From: Candidatus Hestiella acidicharens
GTDB lineage: Archaea > Thermoproteota > Thermoprotei_A > Sulfolobales > Acidilobaceae
DNA length: 5,089 nucleotides
Direction of reading: 5' to 3'
Assembly: GCA_015523575.1 (NCBI GenBank)
Contig: WAJZ01000061.1
Span: forward strand, 1-5,089
Shown here: piece by piece, positions 1 to 5,089 of the stretch
Numbering within the stretch: the stretch's first letter is position 1
Layout: each line of letters opens with the position of its first letter
Program-made: the position numbers and the translations under genes
Notes under the pieces: generated by a model
Databases searched by the model: none
The model's input: the letters and a program-made list of their open reading frames with translations, nothing else
What the model was told of the DNA's origin: nothing

Positions 1-66
1 CTAGCAAAGCTTTCAAAGCAAGAATTAGAATTAGCAAAAAACCTTGAGCTTCTAGATGGGGCCTAA
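1..66 (+). CDS. 3' end of an unidentified protein-coding gene (partial)
   Basis: The frame beginning at base 1 is open for 21 codons and ends in TAA at 64-66. It reads LAKLSKQELELAKNLELLDG plus a final Ala, a charged, probably helical C-terminus. I do not recognise a family from this tail. Its stop lies 45 bases from the stop of the minus-strand operon, so the two units converge, which is an ordinary arrangement and slightly supports a real gene end. The tail is short enough that an open frame could occur by chance. The upstream sequence would settle it. Confidence 0.4.
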   Translation, partial: LAKLSKQELELAKNLELLDGA

Positions 67-90
67 TGCAAAATCAAGGTGAAAAAAGAA
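36..90 (-). terminator. Candidate terminator region of the acylase/membrane-protein operon
   Basis: Downstream of the small membrane gene, the minus strand carries two runs of six T, at 87-82 and 41-36. The second directly follows a 7-bp inverted repeat (ACCTTGA at 41-47, TCAAGGT at 74-80, 26-base loop). Archaeal termination depends mainly on U-rich tracts, so either run could serve. The hairpin may be incidental, because it lies partly in the end of the convergent gene. Confidence 0.35.
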
Positions 91-111
91 GGTTTTCTCC
101 ATAAATATAGC

Positions 112-456
112 TTACCTCTTTTTCCATTGCAAAACCTCGCCAAAAAACCCAGCGCTAGATGCCTCTATCACTCCAAAAATTAGTGGGAATATTGCGATAA
201 GGGCGCTATATGGTATGCCTGAGATTAGTTGGGTCTCCTTCGCAATTAGGTGAAGTGATGGAAAAGATAGATAAAGGAGGATTGATGAAAGGAAGCCTAT
301 CACAAAGCCTGCAGAGATCCTGATTGATCTTTTCTCTATTACACCTAGAAAAGCCCCAGGTATTATTGCTAGAAAGGCATATCCAAGATAATACGCAAGC
401 AGAAATGATAATATGATTGCTATTATATAAAATGCTATGTAATAGAGCCTTCTCAT
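112..456 (-). CDS. Small four-helix integral membrane protein, unknown function
   Basis: This is a 114-residue protein that I do not assign to a named family. Hydrophobic segments lie at about residues 4-24, 25-40, 47-65 and 81-99. Positive charges at the N-terminus (MRR), in the loop at 41-46 (EKRSIR) and at the C-terminus (WKKR) fit four membrane helices with both ends in the cytoplasm. The second and fourth helices end in the same GVIE motif, which suggests an internal duplication. I chose ATG at 456 over the in-frame ATG at 486. The 456 start has GGAGGG at 470-465, eight bases upstream, and lies two bases after the acylase TGA; the 486 start would add a hydrophilic ten-residue extension overlapping the acylase by 28 bases. 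It is clearly co-transcribed with the acylase, so a role in its membrane placement, in substrate or product passage, or in immunity to the product is possible but unproven. Confidence 0.8.
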   Translation of the reverse strand: MRRLYYIAFYIIAIILSFLLAYYLGYAFLAIIPGAFLGVIEKRSIRISAGFVIGFLSSILLYLSFPSLHLIAKETQLISGIPYSALIAIFPLIFGVIEASSAGFFGEVLQWKKR

Positions 457-470
457 CTTCACTTCCCTCC
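457..470 (-). promoter_or_regulatory. Ribosome binding site for the small membrane protein, inside the acylase 3' end
   Basis: GGAGGG at 470-465 sits in the last codons of the acylase and is separated by eight bases from ATG 456. The acylase TGA (461-459) lies between the two. This decides the start and indicates translational coupling of the two genes. Confidence 0.6.
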
Positions 471-2984
471 TGGCAGGAGTATCCATATGATTACTGGTTT
501 TGATATGTTTCCCAGCTGAAAGTATTTAAAATGGAGCCAATAATTAAGTTGAGTCAGGTTGTTATAGAAGTTTTCTGAAGGCCCTCCTGGGAACACTCCA
601 AAGAACTCTCCTAGCCCCGGTGACGAAACCGTCCTAAGGCTGGGTCCTTCGCTTGTTATTAGTGGCATGTGTACTGTTCCATTAAAAGGGAAGTATGCAG
701 CAGAGGGCGTAAACCCATCTCCCCATAGGGGAAGGGGACCGTAGTTAAGGCTAGTAATGCCTGCTGGATTTACTAGGAGTAATTTGTGCACCCTTCCCCA
801 ATTCCATTGACTTATATTACTTCCCAGTTTACTATCAAGGTACGATATAGCCTTTACATAGGCTGATTGCACGGCACTACAAAAACTCCCATTAAATAGT
901 GGAGATGTCTCATTATGTGTGCCAAGGTATGCTAGGTCATTCACGAGGAGATTGTATCCTGCATAGAACAATACAGTATAGTTGCCCAACCCATGGCTAC
1001 TGAGGATGGGTCCTAATGTATCATTGAGAAGGTAGAACTTCGTGTATGTAAAGATAGTTGGGGCAACTTCATTTTGGTAGAAGGTAAAGTTCCACTCAGA
1101 AAGCTTTTTAACTCCTTCGCTTTCTATTCCATTCAAGCTTTGACCTGACAGGCAAGACACAAATGCTGGATTTAGCACGGAGGCCCATGCATCCGTAACA
1201 TTTCCCTGTAATTCTTCCATTTGGCCGATCGTTATGTTCTTATGTGCCTTCAAGAACCTATATATGGTTAGGGCCCTGGCACCAGATGCCCAATAACCGC
1301 CGACAAATGGGAATGGGTAATCGATATAGGCGGTTGGTTGATTTGGTGCAAATATGTACCCCCTTTTGGGATTAAATGCATGGGGTAAGTATTTAAATGG
1401 TACAAATCCAACAGGTTCATATTTTCCTGAAGAACCGTTTAGTATTAGCCTTGCCCCAATTACCTTTATAGTTTTGTTGTTTGGTAGCGTTATGTTTATA
1501 AGAGGATAAAGCCCTGCAGTAATATAGCCAGCATGGTTCCTTGATACCATCCCTATGTTTTGAGGTGGGATGACCCAATATTTTGCAGCCCTTATTAGTT
1601 GCGAAAAGTTGGTTGAGTTATCAAAAAGCATCTCAGCGACGAGCGTTAGGAATGGGTGGAATTCAGCAGGCCAATAAAGGCTTATCCCCAACCCTAGGGT
1701 AGAGTTGTAGGCTACTAGTGGTCCATTGTTTGTATAATATAACGTGTATTCTTTTCCCATTAAGTCGAATCTATAGGTCTTCATGGGATACCATTTTCCA
1801 TTAAACAAAAAGGACTTGTTGTTCATGTTTATCTTTTCTAGGTAGGCATCGCTTGATGCCCCCATTGGAGTCGTTAAACCCCAGGCCGTGTATTTTGTGT
1901 GCCCAATAAGAACTCCAGGTTCACCAACGAGTTCCCAGCCAGTAACGTTAATTCCTGGTGCGGACAATTGAATTGGCAGCCATAGAGATGGATCGTAGAG
2001 GGTTAAGTGGGGATCGTTAGCTATTATAGGATATCCAGTAGCACTATAGTTACCCGTTACTTCCCATTCGTTGCTTCCTAAATCGATAAAGCCTAATGGC
2101 GGGTCTTCGCATATTCCTCTTAATGCAGACAATATTAATGGTCTTGCCTTGATTAGTGTTGCATTACTTACGCCAGTTGCCCATTGTGAATAGAAGTTAA
2201 GGGACCAGAAGTAGGTAGGCGAAACGTTAAACGATTCTAGGTTTAGACCGTTAACAGTACCATTACCTGGCATGGCCGTTATTGAACCATTTATAAAATA
2301 AGGATAGTATGGTATAAGGGTTTTTGTTAGGTTAAAACCAAGCCTTGGATATATAAGCGAAAGCTCTAGTTCTTCACAAAAACCTGAAGTTAAACTATAT
2401 GCCATTACTTCTCCCCATGCTAGGCTATACAAGGGTGACCATTTGTATGGTTTTATTTTTGCTAAATAGAAGATTGGTGGGAGTTCATGGCTTTTTTCAG
2501 CCTGCGTAATGTATGCGTTTACGCCATTTGAGTATGCTACTAAGTTTTCATATAATGATGGGTAGTGGTCTTTCACAAATTGCAAAGAAAGGTTTGCGTT
2601 CTGCGGAAATCCAATTTCATGTGCCTTTATGTCCATGTTAATTGCCTTTTTGCCAAACCACGAGCTGAGGTTTCCAATACCTGTAAGCCCAAACAGCTCC
2701 AGTTGGAATAGCCTCATAGAGGCTGTATAATATCCTTCAGCATAGAAAGCGTCATATTTATCCTTTGCATAAATGTGCGCTACACCACTGCTATCTATAA
2801 TTATCTCAACTTTATTTTTTAACCCTTTTAGGTGAATGGTTTGATTCTTTATTTTATATTGGTAGAGCCATATACTTTTTCTGGATGGTGATAGGAACGT
2901 GAAGCTCATTCCAAATATAGATAGGAAAATTATAATAAAGAGGAAGATACCAATCAGAACATACGAAGTCTTATTTTTTACCAT
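459..2984 (-). CDS. Penicillin acylase family Ntn hydrolase (family S45), membrane-anchored and extracytoplasmic
   Basis: An 841-residue precursor, full length for the family. Members hydrolyse amide bonds of acyl compounds (penicillins, N-acyl-homoserine lactones, related amides); the natural substrate in archaea is generally unknown. Residues about 8-31 form one hydrophobic N-terminal helix, a signal peptide or membrane anchor. The alpha region has the family's opening motif (VEIIIDSSGVAHIYA, 59-73), then ASMRLFQLEL and a WFG motif (88-111). The beta chain should begin by self-cleavage before Ser304 in LGSNEWEV, the catalytic nucleophile. NDPHL (323-327) places His326 at beta position 23, as in cephalosporin and AHL acylases rather than penicillin G acylase. 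Asn476 (PPQN) fits the oxyanion Asn. The C-terminal GPSLR (780-784) and FPGG (798-801) motifs are present, so the protein is complete. About 28 N-X-S/T sequons and four cysteines support an exported glycoprotein. ATG 2984 is chosen over GTG 2993 because GGTG at 2994-2991 is well placed as its ribosome site. Confidence 0.93.
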   Translation of the reverse strand: MVKNKTSYVLIGIFLFIIIFLSIFGMSFTFLSPSRKSIWLYQYKIKNQTIHLKGLKNKVEIIIDSSGVAHIYAKDKYDAFYAEGYYTASMRLFQLELFGLTGIGNLSSWFGKKAINMDIKAHEIGFPQNANLSLQFVKDHYPSLYENLVAYSNGVNAYITQAEKSHELPPIFYLAKIKPYKWSPLYSLAWGEVMAYSLTSGFCEELELSLIYPRLGFNLTKTLIPYYPYFINGSITAMPGNGTVNGLNLESFNVSPTYFWSLNFYSQWATGVSNATLIKARPLILSALRGICEDPPLGFIDLGSNEWEVTGNYSATGYPIIANDPHLTLYDPSLWLPIQLSAPGINVTGWELVGEPGVLIGHTKYTAWGLTTPMGASSDAYLEKINMNNKSFLFNGKWYPMKTYRFDLMGKEYTLYYTNNGPLVAYNSTLGLGISLYWPAEFHPFLTLVAEMLFDNSTNFSQLIRAAKYWVIPPQNIGMVSRNHAGYITAGLYPLINITLPNNKTIKVIGARLILNGSSGKYEPVGFVPFKYLPHAFNPKRGYIFAPNQPTAYIDYPFPFVGGYWASGARALTIYRFLKAHKNITIGQMEELQGNVTDAWASVLNPAFVSCLSGQSLNGIESEGVKKLSEWNFTFYQNEVAPTIFTYTKFYLLNDTLGPILSSHGLGNYTVLFYAGYNLLVNDLAYLGTHNETSPLFNGSFCSAVQSAYVKAISYLDSKLGSNISQWNWGRVHKLLLVNPAGITSLNYGPLPLWGDGFTPSAAYFPFNGTVHMPLITSEGPSLRTVSSPGLGEFFGVFPGGPSENFYNNLTQLNYWLHFKYFQLGNISKPVIIWILLPGGK

Positions 2985-2988
2985 AAAT

Positions 2989-2994
2989 ACCACC
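2989..2994 (-). promoter_or_regulatory. Shine-Dalgarno sequence of the acylase
   Basis: The minus strand reads GGCGGTGGT followed by ATTT and ATG at 2984. The GGTG core (2994-2991), six bases before the ATG, matches the archaeal anti-Shine-Dalgarno end of 16S rRNA. A start at the in-frame GTG 2993 would lie inside this site, so the ATG is preferred. Confidence 0.6.
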
Positions 2995-3018
2995 GCCTTA
3001 ATTATTCTAGTTTAATTA

Positions 3019-3028
3019 GTATATATTT
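3019..3028 (-). promoter_or_regulatory. Candidate TATA box of the acylase operon
   Basis: The minus strand reads AAATATATAC at 3028-3019. At archaeal spacing (about 26 bases from box centre) transcription would begin near 2997, giving a short leader that just contains the ribosome site. The whole spacer is AT-rich, so chance matches are likely. Confidence 0.4.
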
Positions 3029-3075
3029 GTTAATGTCCTTAGAGTTTAGTTTATTTTTAATAATAGAATATATAA

Positions 3076-3138
3076 TCTTAAACAATAACTACACAATAGT
3101 GGGTTTAAGAAAAGACGAGGATTGTATCTTAACCACTA
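3076..3138. repeat. Three-arm inverted repeat in the ligase-acylase spacer
   Basis: Arm A (3076-3083) is TCTTAAAC. Arm B (3097-3110) is TAGTGGGTTTAAGA. Arm C (3127-3138) is TCTTAACCACTA. A pairs with the last eight bases of B without mismatch, and ACTA (3088-3091) also pairs with TAGT (3097-3100). C pairs with B over all 12 bases apart from a 2-base bulge in B. B can therefore pair with A or with C but not both. The set lies about 50 bases upstream of the acylase TATA candidate and just beyond the ligase terminator tract. It could be an operator with repeated half-sites or a structured RNA in the ligase 3' region. Confidence 0.55.
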
Positions 3139-3154
3139 AAAATTAAAACAAAAA
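3138..3154 (-). terminator. Candidate T-rich terminator of the acyl-CoA ligase
   Basis: About 45 bases after the ligase stop, the minus strand has runs of five T, four T and five T in 17 bases (TTTTTGTTTTAATTTTT). This is the form expected of an archaeal factor-independent terminator. Its position before a separate acylase promoter suggests that ligase and acylase are separate transcription units. Confidence 0.5.
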
Positions 3155-3197
3155 GTAATAATTTATGATGAAGACTTATTCTATATCGAGAAGAAAA

Positions 3198-4868
3198 CTA
3201 AGAGCTTGTTTCCTCTAGGGCATTGGAAAACTTCTCTCTTAGTGCTCTCTTATTAGCTTTACCTGTTGATGTAAGTGGTATTTCGTTTACCGTAATCACC
3301 TTGTCTGGTAGCCACCACTTGGATATTATACCAGGTTCCACGAACTTCTCCATTAAGAACCTGTTTATCTCCTCGGTATTTATTTTATCTTCGTAGCCCT
3401 TCTTAGGAACGATTATTGCTATTGGTCTTTCAATCCACTTCTCGTGCTTTGCTGCTATGACTGCGACAAAAGAGACTCCTGGGTGTTGAGATATAGCATC
3501 TTCTAACCTAAGCGAAGATATCCACTCGCCTCCACTTTTTATCACATCTTTGTCCCTATCCATTATGAGGACGGAACCATCTTCGTATACAACCGCGAGG
3601 TCTCCAGTATGGAACCAGCCACCTTTCCATGCCTTTTCTGTTTTCTCTTCATCTTTAAAGTATTCTGGGGTTACCCATGGAGACCTAACTACTATCTCAC
3701 CGATAGTTTTTCCATCTTTTGGTACTGGTTTCATTTCAGGATCCACAACTTCTAGGTCAACTAGAGGAATGGGATACCCTGTCCTTAGAGATATCTTAAA
3801 TAATTCTTCTTGGCTAAGCTTCTTGTAGTACTTGCTTGGTGGAGCGGCTAAGGTCAATACCGGAGCCGTCTCAGTAAGGCCATATCCCACATATATTCTC
3901 ATGCCCCTCTTTAATGCAAGTTTTGCTAATCCTTCAGGAAGGGCAGAACCGCCATTAATAAACAGCACGCCGCTTACATCATATTTATTGCTCTCTGGGT
4001 CTGTAAGTAGCATATATAGTATAGTCGGTACTCCTGCAAAGTATGTCACTCCTTCATTTTGTATTAACTCCAAGTAAACCTTAGGTATGAACCTCCCTGG
4101 GTAAACTTGTTTTTGGCCTAGCAAGGAAGACGTAAACGGTAATCCCCAGCTGTAGACGTGATACATTGGAACTACATGCATTATAACATCTTCTGATGAT
4201 ATCTTTAGTTGACCAAAGGTAGATGCATGAATGGCTACTGACATTGCGTGCAATACCATTGCTTTATGGCTGTGGTATGCCCCCTTCGGTAATCCGGTAG
4301 TTCCGCTAGTGAACCCCATAAAGGCAGGCCTATCCTCGCTAAGCTCTGGGAATTCGTATTTGCCTCTATTTTCTTTTAATAGGTCTTCATAATGGTATGC
4401 CTTAACGTCTCCAATCTTTTGTGGAACAGAATCCGTATCAACAACTATAATGGCTTTAAGTGTCTTTATTCTGCTTGCTAGTAGTTCTGCCAGCTTTAGG
4501 AAGTCTTCATGAACAATCAAAGCCTTATCCTCTGCTAGGTTAAATATATATACTATCTCGTTTGGAGAAAGCCTTACGTTGACAGGGTGCAGTACAGATC
4601 CTGTCATTGGGATGGCAAAATATGATTCTAGGTGCCAAACCGTGTTCCAGTCAAGAGTAGCTACCCTGTCTAGGTCTCCGATTCCCAGCGATTTCATCGC
4701 ATTTGCTAGCGATTGTACCCTATCAGCAAAATCTTTGTATGTATACCTAAACACCCCTTTTTTAGTTTTATATACTATCTCGGAGTCCGGATAAAGATTG
4801 ACCATCCTCTTATAGATGTATTTTATGGTTACATCGTAACCAGGTCTACCTAAAACCTTTTCAGTCAT
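3198..4868 (-). CDS. AMP-forming acyl-CoA ligase (AlkK/FadD-like, medium- or long-chain fatty acid)
   Basis: A complete 556-residue enzyme of the adenylate-forming superfamily, expected in the cytoplasm. It would join a carboxylic acid to CoA, using ATP through an acyl-AMP intermediate and releasing AMP and pyrophosphate. Motifs in order are the phosphate-binding loop FTSGTTGLPKG (186-196), PMYHVYSWGLP (234-244), NGGSALP (305-311), YGLTETAPV (329-337, Glu333), WFHTGDL with Asp423 (418-424), the domain hinge DRDKDVIKSGGEWIS (437-451), and LTSTGK with the adenylation lysine Lys537. The N-terminal stretch with HLESYFAIP and NVRLSPNEIVYI, and GGEWISS, are typical of AlkK-like ligases rather than of acetyl-CoA synthetase. 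Chain length cannot be read from sequence. ATG 4868 is taken as the start; an in-frame GTG two codons upstream (4874) is possible. It has its own promoter, divergent from the right-hand gene. Fatty-acid breakdown is the likely pathway, but lipid remodelling or activation of other acids is possible. Confidence 0.92.
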   Translation of the reverse strand: MTEKVLGRPGYDVTIKYIYKRMVNLYPDSEIVYKTKKGVFRYTYKDFADRVQSLANAMKSLGIGDLDRVATLDWNTVWHLESYFAIPMTGSVLHPVNVRLSPNEIVYIFNLAEDKALIVHEDFLKLAELLASRIKTLKAIIVVDTDSVPQKIGDVKAYHYEDLLKENRGKYEFPELSEDRPAFMGFTSGTTGLPKGAYHSHKAMVLHAMSVAIHASTFGQLKISSEDVIMHVVPMYHVYSWGLPFTSSLLGQKQVYPGRFIPKVYLELIQNEGVTYFAGVPTILYMLLTDPESNKYDVSGVLFINGGSALPEGLAKLALKRGMRIYVGYGLTETAPVLTLAAPPSKYYKKLSQEELFKISLRTGYPIPLVDLEVVDPEMKPVPKDGKTIGEIVVRSPWVTPEYFKDEEKTEKAWKGGWFHTGDLAVVYEDGSVLIMDRDKDVIKSGGEWISSLRLEDAISQHPGVSFVAVIAAKHEKWIERPIAIIVPKKGYEDKINTEEINRFLMEKFVEPGIISKWWLPDKVITVNEIPLTSTGKANKRALREKFSNALEETSS

Positions 4869-4890
4869 GACCACTTTATTGGATCCCCCT

Positions 4891-4905
4891 AATAAAAATT
4901 TATAA
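4891..4905 (-). promoter_or_regulatory. Candidate TATA box of the acyl-CoA ligase; short or absent leader
   Basis: The minus strand reads TTATAAATTTTTATT at 4905-4891, preceded by a purine-rich AGAGA that could act as a TFB recognition element. Two boxes overlap here. TTATAAAT would place the start near 4875, a 7-base leader before ATG 4868. TTTTTATT would place it at about 4868, giving a leaderless mRNA. No good GGTG ribosome site precedes the ATG, which fits leaderless or near-leaderless translation; AGGGGG at 4890-4885 is a weak alternative. Confidence 0.45.
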
Positions 4906-4910
4906 TCTCT

Positions 4911-4919
4911 ATTATATAT
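4911..4919 (+). promoter_or_regulatory. Candidate TATA box of the right-hand plus-strand gene
   Basis: ATTATATAT, with usual archaeal spacing, predicts a start near 4941 and a leader of about 24 bases that includes the ribosome site at 4954-4959. The neighbouring TTTATAAT (4899-4906) and TTTTTATG (4921-4928) are alternatives in this AT-rich stretch. Confidence 0.35.
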
Positions 4920-4953
4920 GTTTTTATGTTTTCACTATCTAATTATAGAGAAA

Positions 4954-4959
4954 AGGTGG
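4954..4959 (+). promoter_or_regulatory. Shine-Dalgarno sequence of the right-hand gene
   Basis: AGGTGG lies five bases before the GTG at 4965, a good match to the archaeal GGTG consensus. An in-frame TAG at 4962-4964 directly precedes that GTG, so it is the most upstream possible start. Confidence 0.5.
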
Positions 4960-4964
4960 GTTAG

Positions 4965-5089
4965 GTGGTAGAGGCACTACAAAATTTATTGGGCAAAGAA
5001 TACATCCCTTTGGGTATTATGTCTGGTGTGAGGGCATATTTAAATAAAAATGGGAATATTGCTAGTTTAATAGTTCAGAATGATTGGCC
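4965..5089 (+). CDS. 5' end of an unidentified gene (partial)
   Basis: An open frame starts at GTG 4965 and continues 41 codons to the window edge, leaving two spare bases. The product begins MVEALQNLLGKEYIPLGIMS and continues GVRAYLNKNGNIASLIVQND before a final Trp. There is no signal peptide and no motif I can assign. A ribosome site at the right distance and a TATA-like box upstream support a real gene. It is transcribed divergently from the acyl-CoA ligase, with about 96 bases between starts, so the two may share regulation. In-frame TTG and ATG codons further in (ATG at codon 19) are weaker start choices because they lack a ribosome site. Confidence 0.6.
   Translation, partial: MVEALQNLLGKEYIPLGIMSGVRAYLNKNGNIASLIVQNDW

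Noticed and set aside
66..104. Twelve-codon frame starting at ATG 66, overlapping the TAA of the left-hand gene
   Set aside because: It is too short, has no recognisable product, and lies between convergent genes.
457..486. N-terminal extension of the small membrane protein from ATG 486
   Set aside because: It would add ten hydrophilic residues overlapping the acylase, whereas ATG 456 has the better ribosome site and begins right before the first helix.
3007..3019. Near-palindrome CTAGTTTAATTAG before the acylase
   Set aside because: Only the outer three bases and the AT core pair; this is expected in such AT-rich sequence.
3076..3154. Hairpin plus T-tract read as a bacterial-type intrinsic terminator
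   Set aside because: On the minus strand the T-tract comes before the hairpin, and on the plus strand the hairpin is followed by A-rich sequence, so the order is wrong for that mechanism.
3165..3218. Seventeen-codon plus-strand frame (MMKTYSISRR...)
   Set aside because: It is short and antisense to the ligase end; no ribosome site precedes it.
3550..3828. Plus-strand open frame of 92 codons
   Set aside because: It lies wholly antisense to the CoA ligase, over its hinge region, has a Ser/Thr/Pro-rich product without any motif, and has no ribosome site.
3832..4077. Plus-strand open frame of 81 codons
   Set aside because: It is antisense to conserved ligase motifs, and its openness is explained by the codon pattern of the real gene.
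4579..4794. Plus-strand open frame of 71 codons
   Set aside because: It is antisense to the ligase N-terminal region, with no recognisable product or start signal.
1..5089. tRNA, rRNA, CRISPR array, insertion sequence or toxin-antitoxin pair
   Set aside because: I looked on both strands and found no cloverleaf, regularly spaced repeats, terminal inverted repeats with a transposase, or small paired genes of that kind.

Overview
The window looks like chromosomal DNA from an archaeon, most likely an AT-rich thermoacidophilic Thermoproteota (Sulfolobales or a relative). Signs of this are GGTG-type Shine-Dalgarno sequences, TATA-like boxes at archaeal promoter spacing, frequent ATA and AGG/AGA codons, and a secreted hydrolase loaded with N-glycosylation sequons. 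The lineage is an inference from style; there is no rRNA or marker gene to prove it.

Layout, left to right. Bases 1-66 are the last 21 codons of an unidentified plus-strand gene. Facing it is a two-gene minus-strand operon. The upstream gene (2984 to 459) encodes a membrane-anchored, extracytoplasmic Ntn hydrolase of the penicillin acylase family (peptidase family S45). The downstream gene (456 to 112) encodes a small four-helix membrane protein of unknown function and starts 2 bases after the acylase stop. An AT-rich spacer (about 2985-3197) holds the acylase promoter, a T-rich terminator for the next gene, and a set of three mutually complementary short arms. Then comes a second minus-strand transcription unit (4868 to 3198), an AlkK/FadD-like acyl-CoA ligase. 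A divergent promoter region of about 95 bases separates it from the first 41 codons of an unidentified plus-strand gene that runs off the right edge.

How the genes may work together (inference): the acylase would cut amide bonds of N-acyl compounds outside the cell, the released carboxylic acid could enter the cell, and the CoA ligase would activate it for catabolism or lipid use. The small membrane protein is translationally linked to the acylase and may help it at the membrane. The acylase and ligase have separate promoters, so the link is only proximity. I see no mobile element, CRISPR array, tRNA or rRNA. The most unusual things here are the acylase's sequon density and active-site variant, the probable internal duplication in the small membrane protein, and the three-arm inverted repeat in the spacer.
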